Positions 24,301-38,640 of a DNA stretch of 64,000 nucleotides are shown one piece after another (position 1 is the stretch's first letter; each line of letters begins with the position of its first letter). The stretch covers positions 32,757,398 through 32,821,397 of the forward strand of contig OX352773.1 of assembly GCA_947095535.1 (NCBI GenBank). The letters run 5' to 3'. Both the position numbers and the translations under genes were made by a program. The notes beneath the pieces are model-generated. The model saw nothing but the letters and a program-made list of their open reading frames with translations, was not told the origin of the DNA and did no database searches. This DNA is from Poecilobothrus nobilitatus (taxonomy: Eukaryota; Arthropoda; Insecta; Diptera; Dolichopodidae).

Positions 24301-27300
24301 TTTTAATATTTAAAACAGCTCAATATTTTAAATTGAGTCACTTTAAAATACTCATTTAATAACTCTAACAATTTAAGTATTATTAAAAAGTGAGTGATAT
24401 TATAAACGATTATTGAATAAGATTAATACTTTTCAAATTTAAATTACTTGTTTACGGAAACAAAAAAATCAATTTACCAGTAAATTAATTAAATTACAAA
24501 TAAAATTTTCAATTTGTATTCTTTAAAAGTATTTTTTTTTTATTTTTAATTTTTTTTTTAAGCCTTAATTAAATAGAAAATTAAAACAAATATAAACTTT
24601 ACCAGCTCAAAATTAACTTTAAATGGTGATGTTAAATTAACAATTAATATAATTCCTGTTTATATAATAATTTATTCTATTAACGTAATAAATTAAAGCC
24701 TTTTAAAATTTCTTTACAGTTTACTACATTTATAATATATTTTTTTAATTTAATGTTCATATATAATGTATTGATTTTATCTATAGAAAATAAAAATAAA
24801 AACTCTAAACATTGTAAGAACATGGAAAGAATTTTTTTTATAAGCAAAGTTTTTTTTTAACTGTACCAAGATTAATTTTTTTTTTATTTTATTTCCTAAA
24901 AATTAAAAATAAATAATAAAAGTTTATTAACATCAGACTATCGATAATTAAGAACCAATGATATTAATTAACATTTAATTAATTTATTTAAATATTTTAT
25001 TAAGAATAAATTTAAATTAAAGGAAACACTCTGTATTAATTAATTTATGGATATATCTAATAGATACATCTCACCTTTCAATAAAAAAAATAAATCTGTC
25101 AATTTTTATATTTTAATAATCCTTTCAGCAACACTCAAATATAAACCACAATATTTTATTAAACATAAATAATAATGTTAGAAATTCTTGAAAAGTACTG
25201 GGTGTCTTTATAAAATTGAAAATTTATATTTGAAGTACAAAAGGGATAATTTTAATTTTATTTAAATAAAATTTATTAATTCGCGAGATGTTTGTATTTT
25301 ATACAAAAAATGTGATATTTTTCTTTCAAACAATTCAATTTTATTTTAAATTTAATTTATTAATTCACAAATCAAAGATGATTCAGTTTGATTCACTATT
25401 GCAAGAAAGTATTTATATAAATAAAGTTATCATTGAAAAAAGTAATTTTAATTAAATTTAATACAAAAAAACAATGTTTCGTCAATGGTTCATAATAATT
25501 TTATTAATTTAAAAATTAATTTCTGAACAAGAAGTATTTTGAATCAGTTATAAATTTTAATAACACTTATGACACCATGTAAACATAAATTATGTTCTCA
25601 GATTTGAAATTGATCATTAACACTTTTTGTTTTTGGTTTTTTTTTTTTTTTTGATTAAAACATTCAGTCAAGGTAGCTATAAAAATTATTTGATTACAAA
25701 CGAAAACAAAAAAAATAAATAAAAGCTTGAAAAGTTTATGAAAAAACTTGAACCATTTATTTCTGTACAAAAAACTGTTCTGTGTATATAAATTATCAGA
25801 TCAACAACGGAATCCCCCCAACAAATTAACAATCACAAAAAAACAAAAAAATAATTGCAATAATTGCAAAAATATTTAAACGACCTCAGACTATAATTTT
25901 ATTTTAAATTTTTTTCATCTTATTTTACCTGATTTTGTTCTCTTTCTTTTAAATTCATTCATTGATTTAATAATTAACCAGAAAGTTGTAGTTGTACATA
26001 CAAGACTTGTTTTTTTTTATTTTTTTTTTTGCAAAAATTTTTATGTCATAGTATCATAGATACTTATATCTATATACATATAATTTCTATTAAAAAAGTA
26101 CATTTTTTATGCACTTTATAAAAATCAGTATATGTATATAGAAATTAAACAAAATATTGTTCAGAAATTCTCAGCTTTTTAGAAAAATTGTTCGAACTGA
26201 ATCGAATTGTTCATTTTATCAACAAATAGCTTTAGTTTAGTGTATGATTTTACTTCTCATTCTGATCAAATTTTTTTTTTTTTTAATTTGCTTATATTTT
26301 AAGTATTTTAGTATTTTAAATCAAGTTGATTCTTAACTAAATTATTCAAAATCAAAAATTTTATTTTTCACTTAACTTTTGAACGATTCTTAAAATATAA
26401 ATAGTCATAATATAACTAAATATTTGAATTGATTTCTAATAAAATGATTCAATATTTGAAAAAGTTTTCCTAAAATGATTCGTTTTTTTTTTTTTAATAT
26501 AATCTTTAAAAAGAAAATAAATGTTATATATAAAAATGTGACTCTCAATCAAGTTAAGGTCAACGAAAGCACTATTTATACAATTTGATTCAAAATTGAT
26601 CCAATTACATAAGTATACTATATAGATACATGGAACCAATTATATTGCTAACCAGTTCACGAATGGCATTTTTACAAATTATTTTATTTTATTAAATTAA
26701 TTATAAACAGTTTAAAAAATAAAGAAAAATTATGTTGAACCTTTATTGTATGAATTAATTAGTCGTTTTTAAATTAAACTTGCCAACTTGAACGAAAAAA
26801 AATATTTTTAGAGTCTTTAAGTGACCTTCAAAATTCGAAATTTAAAAAAAACCTTCTAATAATTTACTAAAGTACAATTTCAAATTAAAAATATAAACGT
26901 TATGCCTTTTTACTAACCATCAAAATAAACTATTCAATTCAAAAAAGTGATCCATATATATTATCTGATCTAATTCATATTTTATTCCAATGCAAAATTA
27001 GTATTCGTTTTATTAAAAGATTTTCAAAAAAAAAAAATAAAAATGAATCACTTTTATGATTCAATTTTTATTTTTTAATTTCTTGATTCATACACAAAAC
27101 AGCTTCAGTTTTTAATCATTATTTTTAATTTTCAATAATTAAAAAATACTGTTTTTTTAACTCCTGTAAAAAAAAAAAAAAAACAAATACAAAATCTTAA
27201 ACAGAAAACCTTTTTTTCCTTTTTAGTAATTAAATTGCAACAATGAATAAAAATTCATAAAAAAAAATCGCAAATCGCAATTGTATAAAATAAGCAAAAA

Positions 27301-28575
27301 TCATAAACAAAAAAAAATAAAAATTTACCAAAATCAGCCTAAACGTTTTTTTTTTTTTTTTTAAGCTTTAAAATATATACTTTTTTTTATACTTTTTTTT
27401 TTTTTTTAAATTAAATGCAGAATCAATAAAGTATCTTTACAATATACTGTCAGTCATTAATCGTTTGCGAAGCTAGTAGCACATAAAACAAAGTAAAGAA
27501 AATTAAAAAAAAAAAAAAAAAACTTGGTGATAGTAAAAACTAAAAAACCGATGTATCGTGATTTATTTAACCGCTCTTTTAATTAAACTATTTTTTTTTT
27601 TTTATGTTTTTTCTTGTGTTTTATTTCTTGAACGTTTTTAATAACAGGTGTAATTTTGGCATAAAATTATGTTCTAAAGAAATACATATGTATGTACATG
27701 CAATTACAGAACAAGAAAAAATTCATTACCATTTTATATTATTCGATTTTTGTGTTTTTGGCATAGTGATCCATATAAAAGTTACATGCCATCAAATTAA
27801 TTTACATTGTTAACTTAACCGGATCAGTTTTATATTTAATGTTTTTTTTTTTTTTTTCTTTTTTTTTTTTTAAATAACAACAATTTTTAATCGATTTTAA
27901 TATATTATTTAAAGTAAAATATTGAACTATTGAATTATTACTTTTTATTTTGAACAATTCAAAATTATTATATGAATAAACAAAGGTGAAGTGTGATTAT
28001 AAAAGGAATTGCAAATTTTTTCCCATTACTCAAGAGTCAAGAAATAAAAAAAATAAAAAATAAAAAAAACAAAATACATAATTTGGTTACTTTTAAAGTG
28101 AACTCTAATTAAAGACAAGGAAACATAAGGTTATTTCTGTGTATTTTATAAATATTTCGCTCACCTTGACTGAACATCAATTTTTTAAAATATAATATAT
28201 AAGATTTTATATACGAAAGAAAGAAATTCAATTTTTTAAGGTAATTTTATGTTATTTTATTTTCAATTATTCGGTCATGTTTTAAATTTATTTTTTAACA
28301 AAATAATTTTTTTTTTTTTTTGTAAATAAACATATAGAGTTTTTTCTTTCCTTATTTTATTATAATATTACTATTATGAAACAAGTTTTCCATTTCATTG
28401 AACTCTTTTGTAATATAATTTTGATAATTTTATTAATTTACAATAATTATAATTTTGTATTGAATTAATTAACATGTAATTTACTTTTTTTCTTTTTTTT
28501 TTTATTCTTATTCCTTTTGAAAGCATATATAGGATCTCCACTAGATATTTCAATCTAACTCGGTTCACTTGAAAA

Positions 28576-28782
28576 TTGTTTGTCGCCATGTGTTGTTCGA
28601 TCGATCACTTTTTCTACGGCTTTTCTCGCTATGCTTTCCGGCTATTATTTAAGTATGATCTTTATAGTCATCACGATTTCCGTTCCATTATTTGTTTCAT
28701 AACTGGTTCTTTACTGGCTTATTACATTCCACATGATTTGTTATTGTTCTCAGTCAGAATATACTTTGCATATGATTCTTAG
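28576..28782 (+). other. Unassigned 68-codon ORF in a less AT-rich patch
   Basis: The patch is clearly richer in G and C than its flanks. Its + frame is open for 68 codons with many aromatic and hydrophobic residues (for example FRLLFKYDLYSHHDF). No family is recognised, the first codon is TTG, and a - strand ORF (28395-28589) overlaps one end. It could be a host exon, a decayed element or chance. Confidence 0.15.
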
Positions 28783-31700
28783 GCACCTTATTGATAAATA
28801 AATACCTGCAATTTTTTGTAAAGTATGAAATTGTGAAATGTGAAAAAGTGAAAAATTATACAATTAGAAAATTTCACATAATTTAAATTTTAGCATATAA
28901 ACTTGTAATTATAAATTTTAATATTTTTTTTAACCCATAAATCTAAAACCTCATAATATTACATATTACCTATATTCAATTTTGTTTTATTTAATTTTTA
29001 TTTTTAATTAATAATATAAAAAAAAAAATATTAATTTTATTTAAGTATGTTTGTTATACATATTGTTATATTATAACAATAAGTTTTTAAATTTAATATT
29101 AAATTTTGTTGCACAATCAAATTTAATAATGATAAAATTTTGATAACTTATCAAAAAATTCTTATCAAAAATGAAAACTGAAAAAAAAAATAATTAAAAT
29201 TTCTAAAAATCTTATTTTTTTATACGGTGATATTGTTAAGATAATATTGAAAAAATATGTATGTACTTGATTTTGTAATGTAATCAGTTCACAAGGATCC
29301 CTTCACTAAAATCTAGTAATTCTTTGAAACGTTAATGAATCTTTGGAAACCATTGAATAATAATTAATTTTTGGTATATACTTACATGAAAATTTAAAAG
29401 ATTATTTGGTATTTTTTTTTTTTTTTGTTTGTTTATTATTTAGAAATTTAATACATATTAAAAAAAAAAAAAAAAAAGTAAATATTCATTAGGAGAAAAT
29501 GATTACTTTTAATTTTTAATTTAAAATTGATGTACTTGTTCGCATTAATTTCGTTATGTTATTATTATTTGAAATTTAAATTTTTTTTTTTTTTACAATT
29601 TATCATCAATTTTTTAATTACCTATTACCTGAATTTCATATATAAAATTCAGAAATAAAATATATGTATGTAACATAGCATACATACGTGTAAACTCATA
29701 ATTATAAAAAAATATCATTTAACTTATCATATACATAACACATATACATATATACATATTCATTTCTGATAAAATATAAAGATATAAAGTAGGCAATCAA
29801 CTGCTGGCGCATCATAATTCTGGTTTTATGATTTTCTTCCTTTTATAAATTCTGATTTTTGTTTTTTTTTTGAATTCATAAGATTCAAGAAATCACCTGA
29901 TCTCTAAACATTTACGGATTTGGAAATTTTGTTATTTTTTTTTTTTTTTTTTGCTATTTTTCCCTCTTATCGTTTCTGGTCAATTGAAATTGTGTCGATT
30001 TTCAATGAATTTAAAAGATTATATTGATTTGTTTTTGTTTTGGTTTTTTTTTTTTTTATTTGTATTAAATTCATTTTCCGCAATAGGTACATTTTTTGTT
30101 TTTTAACTGTTGTTTCACTTGATAAAATGTTCACTTTAACAGAACTTAATTAATGTAATTAACTACTTGAAAAAAATTCATCATCTTTCTTGTTTTTAGA
30201 TTCAAACTATGATGTATGAATTTTAATAGATTCAGAAAATGGTTATGATAAGTTTTCAAGATTTTATTAATGAATTAAATTAAAAAAAAAAAAAAACAAC
30301 TGTTTTCGATGTATAGATATATATTTATAAACGAATTTTAATTAGTTAAAAATATACTCTACGACTGTATAATAATTTTTTAAGCTGAAAATTTTTCTTA
30401 ACAAGATTATGGGGTATAAATGTTAATAATATGTCTCGTATGTTTCAATATTTTGTTTTATATTTATCTGTTTACCGATTTCTTTTCTTTATTATAGGTA
30501 TATAAGTTATCGGGATTGTCGAAAGTCATGCCAAACTCAGAAAAGGGGTGATAGGGAAGGAGTAATAAACAAATAAAAAAAATGTTTGGATGAGAGAAGA
30601 GGATTTATTTTTAACTGTTTCCGATTTTCGTGACAATAGGGTTTGAAAGTTTTTTCGGGTATATATATTTTTTGAAAAAAAATAATCATAACTTTATTAC
30701 TGTAGAACATAAGAAATTTATGTTAAATTTTATAATTAGTTAAGATTATTAGCTGTGGCAGCTTTTTTATTAGTAAAAATCTTAAATAAGCTTCACTAAC
30801 AGCGACGGATTTATATAAACATACATTTTTTTTAACATATCCAAATAGTTTTAATATCGTTATCTTTAAAAGAACCGCCTTAGCCTCTAGAATAATTTGT
30901 TAATTGTTTCGATCTCTATTATCACCTCCTTTTTTTTAAAACTTTAATAGTCGATAGTACCTTGTATGTGTATCCCTATATATTTGAACGTTTATCAAGA
31001 ATTTAAATTTTTGGAGTTAAATTTTTTTTTAGGAAAAAGTAGAAAAGACAAAATTTTTTCAATCTTTTAAATAGGGTTTTCTCAGTAAAATCCAAAACTT
31101 AAAGAAAAAACTTTTAAAGCAATTTTCAAGCATTTTAAAGAAATAAAATAAAATGTATACCTACTGATATTACATTTACATAATATATGAAATAAATTTA
31201 AAAATTTATTAACATAGCCAATTACTTATTATATTTACCTATATATAATAAATCTTAATTTTATATTTTTTGTATTGATATTATTTGTTTATAACTAACT
31301 ATATATCATTTTGTTCACCTCTTATAAAACAAAATATTATATTAAACCAGACATTGACGACACTGTGTCTAAACAAAACTGCAAGTTAATTTATGATCAA
31401 AACAGCCAACACTATATAATAATAATAATAACGATATGGATGAGCTACATTCAATTTTGATTCAAAGAATTGCAATTAATAAGCGCCATTTCTTCTATTC
31501 ATGTTTTTCCAACAATTTATACATATATACATAAATTAAATGCATACCAGACATAATATTAGAGTATACATGCTCAACGTACATATGTATTATGTATAGT
31601 TAATATATATAATATTAATATATAGTTAATTCATGTATGAATAATTATATATAGTTGAATATATATAATTAATATACAACTCCATAGTCCATATAACAAA

Positions 31701-31925
31701 ATTACATATGAGTTTCAGGCTAGCCATACTGTCTGCCATGTATGGATTTCCATGTAAAAAAAAAAAAAACAAATAATAAAATAAAAAATAGATTAAATGG
31801 TTTTATGTATATACATATATATGTATACAAGGTAATTTTAAAAGATGAAAAGAAAATTAAAAATATTTCTATTGATTTCATACAACTTCTATATAGATGT
31901 ACATTTGAATGCTCGTACACAATAT

Positions 31926-32885
31926 GATTCCCTGAAATAAAGGCAAATGAAATAATGTCAAAATGTACGTTTTTGCCTTTATCTCAATTTCACATTTGAA
32001 ATAAAACCAAAAATCATGAAATTTTTATTTTGACTTTATTTCATTTTTCAAAAACAAAATAATGCCAAAATTAAAATTAAATAAAATCAAAAATATTTTT
32101 TAACTTTTTAATATTTATTTATATTATGTATTTATATTTTTATATTATATTTTTATATGGGATTTTAGGAGGGATTTATATAATATAATTAGGAGGAATT
32201 TTAGAGTTGATTTCAAAATCAGGGTTACAAGCTTTTTCCAAAATATTTACATACATATATATTTATATATATATATGACATTCTAAATTAGGGGGATTTT
32301 AAAGTTGGATTCGAAATCAGAGTATTCCCTACGGCCGCCGAATTTTGATGTTTTCAAAAACAAATAATTTTAATTCAAGTTTTTCTCTAAAATACTATTT
32401 TTATTTTAATTTAATAAATAAAAATTAAATTTAATATTTAATATTCTTTAATATTTTGGAAAAAGGGAATACCCTCATTTAAAATCCAACTCTAAAATCC
32501 CTCCTATTTCAGAATCTTACGTATACGTATATATACAAAATATTCTGGAAAAAGCGGCAATCCAGATTTTGAATCCAACTCTAAAATCCATCCTAACTCC
32601 GAATCTCACGTATATGTAAATATTCTGGAAAATGCGTATAATTCTGCTTTTGAACACAACCAATAACAAATTTACTTTTCACAAAATTTCTGAAAGATAA
32701 CAATTAAATTGTTTGCACTTTAAAAAAAATTTAGCAATTTGAAATAAAATCAAATTGGCTTTATTTCAATTTTTCATATTGAAATAAGACCAAAATTTAA
32801 AAATTCACTTTTTGACTTTATTTCAAATATGACAATGAAATAAAGTCAATTGTCTTTATTCCATTTGGCTTTATTTCAGGGAACC
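31926..32885. mobile_element. 960-bp non-autonomous DNA element with 8-bp target-site duplication
   Basis: CACAATAT at 31918-31925 and 32886-32893 flanks an element whose ends are inverted: GATTCCCTGAAATAAAG on the left and the complement of GGTTCCCTGAAATAAAG on the right. The terminal 100-150 bp on each side consist of repeated inverted words such as GAAATAAAGTCAAA and TTTGGCTTTATTTC. The centre has a second set of inverted words (TTTTAGAGTTGGATTC and GAATCCAACTCTAAAATC). There is no ORF. An 8-bp duplication is typical of hAT, P or Merlin elements, but the termini do not let me choose. Confidence 0.8.
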
Positions 32886-33410
32886 CACAATATTATATAT
32901 AGTATAGATAAAAAAATTTCATATGCACATGATATTTTGTACTATATAATATGTACAAAATCATTATAAAAACTATGTTGTAAATGTAATAAAATTATAA
33001 TAAACTGTATAGGTATTTACAATTTTTAAGTAGAAAAATATGCATCCAGTTTTTTTTTTAAAAAAGTTCATTTAGAAAATCAACTTTATACTTAAAAAAA
33101 AAACTTTGAATATTTAAACGCGAAAAATTAAAAGAATTTTATTTTTAAAGGAATTTCAATGAAATTTTAAATTTACCTTATATACATATTTAGGTTAATA
33201 ATTATTTCGATTAAATCATTTTTCTCTTTTCTAAATGAAGTTAGAAACTTTAAAAATATCTTTTATTAAAAATATGACTTAAACCAAATTTTAGAAAGAT
33301 TAGACTGCATATAAGTTTCACTTTTTAGCAGTTTTTATTACAAATAGTAGAGTAGTACAAATAGTAGAGATGACCAAATCCATAAATAAAAATTCAAAAG
33401 CCAAAATCTG

Positions 33411-33458
33411 CAAATTCAAAAATCCGCAAATTCAAAAATCCACAAATTCAAAAATGTG
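33411..33458. repeat. 16-bp tandem repeat, three units
   Basis: Three consecutive units of CAAATTCAAAAATCCG, the second differing at one base and the third at three. A partial related unit precedes them. Minor minisatellite. Confidence 0.8.
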
Positions 33459-34678
33459 CAAAAAATATTCTAAAAAAAACAAATACTCTGATTTTGTAAC
33501 AAATTTAAAGTTCAACAAGTTCTTTCTAATCATTTTTACATATATGTACATATATTTACACAACAAATAATTTAAAATAGTGGGGCTGCGACCCCCAAAT
33601 ATAACCAATATTATTTTTTACATATATCTATAAATATTTCAACAACTAAGTATTTAAAATAATTGTGGATTTTTTTTTTTGTGGCAAAAATCATTATGAA
33701 TTTTGATTTTTTATGGATTTTGGGACTCATTCCAAATATTATAATATATTTAAATTTCCTCTTAAGTCAGTGTTGTTTATTAAATTTAATATTTATATAT
33801 ATATATATATATTGTATATAACTTGATTTTCAATTTTAAAGAAGCTCTACTATACTCTTCTTAATGGAAATATCAAATTTTAATGAAAAATGCAAGAGTT
33901 TCTTTTTGGTTTTTTTTTTTCGAATTTTGTATTTTAATTTAAAAAAAAATTTACAACCATTATCTTATGTTTAATTAAATTCTTTTCCATACTTAGTCAA
34001 GTTTTTTTTTTTTCTTTTTCAATTCCAAATAAATGGCCAGATCCAATCCAAAATTGACAGTATTGAAAGAAATAAATATTTATGCGTCTAAAAAAAAAAA
34101 AATTGTCTATACCATCAAAAAATTATTTGCTTGCATTGAAATGAACATAAAACTGATGTAATAAATTTTATAAATTGGTTGTACATAGTTAAATTTTACA
34201 AATCAGAAATTTTATAGTCTTAATAAGTATTTTTTAATTAAATTAAGTTTTTATATTATCCATTCATTATATTAATAATATTATATTATCCATCAGTATC
34301 CTTTTTGGATTGATTCATTTGAAAATGCAGAGATATAATATTATATCATAAAAAAACAAAATATGTGCATATAATGCTGAAAATGAAAACTTCCGTTTAT
34401 CTTTATATATATATAAATAAACTAATAATTTTCCAATATATTATATAAGAAATTATAAGAAATTATAAAATTAGAAAAACAAATTTTCTGATTTTGGATT
34501 TACTACAAAGATATTATGCATATGAATCCTGCGAGTTAAATTATCGTTTAAATTATTAATATTCAAACCAAGTTATATTTTTTGATCCGTATATAATGTA
34601 ACTCTTTGCTAATTTTATTTTTCCCTTAAAATGAATTTATTATATAATAATAAAATCATTTTCAAAGGCAATTCTAAA

Positions 34679-34857
34679 GGGCCTCGGTTGCCTGTGGGTA
34701 AGAGCATATAAAATACGCTGTAAACACCGATGGAGTGTGGGTTCGAATCCCACACACGGCGTAAAAGTTATTCCCCCTTACGACTTACAGCCATACCTGA
34801 AAAAGAAAGGCTGTGTAATTTCCCGTTCATATTTATGTGGCAGAGAAAAAAAAAAAA
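34679..34857 (+). mobile_element. tRNA-derived SINE, family 1, full-length-like copy
   Basis: The head GGGCCTCGGTTGCCTGTGGG TAAGAGC contains a pol III A-box-like region, and GTGTGGGTTCGAATCCCACA contains the B box. The body includes CCCCCTTACGAC, TTACAGCC and GGCTGTGTAATTTCC, and the copy ends TTATGTGGCAGAG followed by an A run. It is not a functional tRNA because the acceptor stem does not close. No clear target-site duplication was found. Confidence 0.85.
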
Positions 34858-36755
34858 CAACAACACACTCTATACAAGAGAGACATGTAAAACCAAAGGT
34901 TTTTAAAGTAGCACATTTTCTAAAAGATAATAAAAACAGTTTAAAATATTGGTGACAGTTTGAATATTGAATTTGTAAATTTTCTTAGAATTTTATTTTT
35001 AAAAAAAAAATATTGTGAAAAATTAAAAGACACTTTCTTTAATTTTAAGGAAATCCTCTACATAAGAAAAGCTGATAACACATTTAAAAATATATTTTTA
35101 GGACTTTAGTTTTTCAGTTTTACTTACAAACAAATTTTTATCGGTGACTAAGTTTCCGGTTTCTAAAAATATCAAATTTTCATAATAGTTCAAACCAAAA
35201 CATTTAATGCCATATGGTACACAACAATTTTCTGATATTGTTTTCCCATAACAGTAAATTTAAATATTAAATTGCAAAGAAAATTTCATTTGAAATTGAA
35301 AAAATTTCATTTTCAAAAAAATTTGAAATTGATAAAGATAAAAAAATGTACGGTATCCTAAACATATATATTATGTAGAAGTAAACAGACTGAAGGAGAA
35401 AGTGAAAATAATAAGCACATTTTTCAATTCATTTTTGCAAATTGTGTTTATAAGGAATTTTACCAACATTAAATTTTTTAGTAATTTTTTAATCATTTTA
35501 ATGAGATAGTGATAAATTGAGAAGTAAAAAAAAAATGGGCATTTTGAAAACTTACAAATAAACTTAATTGAATTGTCTTTGAAATTTTATTAATAATATA
35601 TTAGTTAATAATAATTAGTTTTTATATACATGTAATTTGTCGAAACGCCAATATAATAGAACCTTAAGTAAAATAAGTTATATATAGAGGCCTAAATAGC
35701 ACTTTTGATAGAATGGTGACATCTTGTGAAAGAAGCTCGTATTTTATCTAACTTACAACATAATTTTAGTTAATAATTTTTAATAAGTGTGAGATTCTTG
35801 AAATGTATTTTATATATATAGATCAATCGCAATATCATAATACAACATGTTACCATTTTCCAAATTTAATCATACCTATTTAGTAATAATGAAACATATA
35901 TTTAATTTATATTTTTTATATTAATTTTTACCTATAATTGTATCTGCTATATATAATTTAAATTAAGAATTAAAATTACTGATGTATATATAATAAAGGT
36001 AGAGTTTTCAACATATGTATATACATTTATTATGTAAATTACACATAATGAAATACAAATCGAAGTTAATGAACCCGTTATATATTAGTATAATAATTTT
36101 AAGCGATATATTAAGCAAAAAAAAAAAAAATATTTTTGCAAGATATAGGAATTTTAATTGAAAATTCTCTTACTACATAATGCTTATATTTAACAAAAAA
36201 ACAAAAATAATATTTTAATTTATAAAAACGAAAATTTTATTAACAAACAGGAAAACAAACAAAAAAAAACAATTAAGCAAATAATAATAAATTTAAAAAA
36301 AGAAAATTTTATTGCCAGTTATTTTGATCACGTGTACATTATCATATTTCTACAAGTGTTCCCGATCCAAATAAAACCAAATTTAACCAAAACATAAATA
36401 CATATTTTGAAGTTTATATACAAGGTCATTCAGAAGTTCATATTCTAGTAAATATGGTTTCATTCTTAATTTTTTTTTGTTTTAATTATACAATTTAATA
36501 CATTAATTTTTTTTTTTTATTGTTAATTCAATATTACAAACGAATCATTTTTTATAATTCGATGTTATTGCAAAATGAATCGTTTATAACCATATTTGAT
36601 TCTTATATTCTGAAGTGAATTATTGATTCGAGTATAAATAACAAAATGAAGTTTAACTCAGCTTTAGGCATGCAGCTTAATTAAAAAATGATGTAGAATG
36701 ATATTTTTGATATAGCGAAAAGTGTTGCCAAATTCTTGGGTTTGCCAAAGTTTAC

Positions 36756-37387
36756 ATATGACCTAAGATGGAATATGATTCACATTTATGGGTTGCCGCC
36801 TCATTTACTTTCTTGAACTACCTCGATCGAGTTCAAAAACGCGCCATTAGTCTTATTAATGATCCCATTGAGGCTAATACTCTATAATGTATTTTGACAT
36901 TTGTTGTAATAATGGATCTTTTTTTTATATAGATAACTTGTAGAATGACACTTGCTCAGATGAAATTAATTAATCACTGTTGCCTCCTCTCAAACAATTT
37001 CAACGTACAACTAGAGAGGCAGCAAATGCATGAGTATGGCATGAGGTGGAACTAGCTATAGATGGTGCTCTACTGGTTATAGCAATTAATTTGTTATTAG
37101 AACTGCAAAAATGTGTGAACCTACTATCCAATGTGTTCCCAAAAGCTGACGAATTTTTGATTTAGAATTTGCACAAATTTAAGATGAATCTAAACATCAT
37201 TCTCATCATTCATACATCATTCATCACATTCATCACATCAAACATCATTCCCTTCGATTCATCATTCTCTTATCTTAACTCCCCTTAATCCGCAATCTTC
37301 CCAATCTTATCCCATCTCATATAGTCACAGCTTCCTTTTTTATAAAGGAACACATTCCTATAGATTGTAATTTATGAATAAAAAAAA
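36756..37387 (+). pseudogene. Degenerate LINE reverse transcriptase C-terminus
   Basis: Reading with interruptions, the sequence gives PKMEYDSHLWVAASFTFLNY, LDRVQKRAISLINDP and later SLLPPLKQFQRTTREAANA. This is the pattern (rPxxEYxshlW, LdrvQkRAxxlI, RttRxAxxAH) at the end of non-LTR reverse transcriptases. It holds several stops (for example TGA at 36759-36761) and frame changes. A pyrimidine-rich 3' part ends in TGAATAAAAAAAA near 37387, probably the element's tail. It differs from the remnants at 13504 and 51720, so it likely comes from another family. Confidence 0.75.
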
Positions 37388-37639
37388 CGACATTTGTTAC
37401 GTTTTTTATTTTTTTTTACGTCATCATTACATGGCTAAAATTAATCTTAAAAAAATTAAAACAATTAATATTGTAACAAATATTTTTAGTATATATTTAC
37501 TTTAAAGTACATAATTAAAAAAAATTATTAATAGTTAAATCTTTAGAATTTTTAAATCGTAAAAATTAGCATGAAAGTTATATTTAACGTGATTTAGAAT
37601 TAACTAATCCAGAATATTATGATCCTTATTAGCACATTT

Positions 37640-38640
37640 CCAAAAATATTTTGAAAAAATGTGACTATTAGTTTCACTCAGTCCTTTCGTCCGTCTGTCT
37701 GTCCGTGTGTTTACAAAACTTCTACACCGTTAAAGACAGAGAAAAAAAATTTTAACCATTGGTAGGTCTCATAAAAAAAATAATTTTGTGGAACAACTTT
37801 TGCATGTAGCCCCATCATCCATCAGCGAACTACAGCCAAATTTTGCATGACTTTTCTACCTTTATAACTGCGGTACGCTTTTAGATAGGGGCTTGAAATT
37901 TTGAGGCAACAAAGAAGTTTTAGAATTAGTATAAGTTTGCTCAGAAAATTTTTTAATAAGTAATATATTTTTATGTGTGTTAATGTTTTCTTGTAAATGT
38001 ATAGCATTCCAAAGTTACAGCCCCCCAAAATTGCAAAAAAATCCCTATTTTCAGATGTATATATCTCAGGCTCTGCGTAGTTGTTTTACAATCTAAAAAC
38101 AGTAGAAGACCAAAAATTTTCTTACCTCTATAAAACAATATCAAAATTATCCAATATTATGTAATTTACCATTTAAATTTACCGTTATGTGAAAACCAAA
38201 TTTTGCATAATATTTCTTTTTTCATAACTCCGACACGCTTTGAGATAGGAACCTGAAATTTTGAGACAAGAAAGAATTTAGAATTAGTATAAGTTTCCCT
38301 AGAAATTTTTTTTGTACTAGCCCCTATTTAAGAGCTATTAGGGCTCAAAAATTTAAAATTTGCTATTTTTAGGCACCTGTAACTTAAGCACCTGTACAAA
38401 TTTTTCTTCGGCAAGACATAAAAATTAAAGCTCCAGAAATATATTTTTATGTGTGTTAAAGGTTTTTCTTAATTATATAGGGTTCAGGACTTACAGCCCC
38501 TCAAAATTCAAGAAAAGTCCTATCTTATTACATGAAATTTTCAATTTTTTGTGCAAATCACAATTCTAAAGTCACAGTTTGTAATGTCCTTTGGAAATGT
38601 GCACTTTAAAAACCGTTGGTTCACATTCTGTCATGTTTTT
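37640..38640 (-). mobile_element. Second copy of the 8.3-9.9 kb repeat family, reverse orientation
   Basis: It shares, in reverse complement, several blocks with 8344-9900: GTCCGTCTGTCTGTCCGTGT against the GACGGACGGACGG run; CACCTGTAACTTAAGCACCT against AGGTGTTCAAGTTACAGGTG (from 9133); and a block around CCGTTATGTGAAAACC AAATTTTGC. It is also internally repeated: a TAACTCCGACACGCTTTGAG-type block near 38226 resembles 37864, and both precede TTAGAATTAGTATAAGTTT. Ends are not defined. Confidence 0.55.

Noticed and set aside
27841..27870. Numerous A/T homopolymer runs and AT microsatellites throughout the window
   Set aside because: Expected at this base composition and too many to list; only runs that are part of a larger repeat were annotated.
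34679..34770. tRNA gene suggested by A- and B-box motifs
   Set aside because: The acceptor ends do not pair, there is a long insert between the boxes, and the sequence continues into a repeated body with an A tail, so it is a SINE head.
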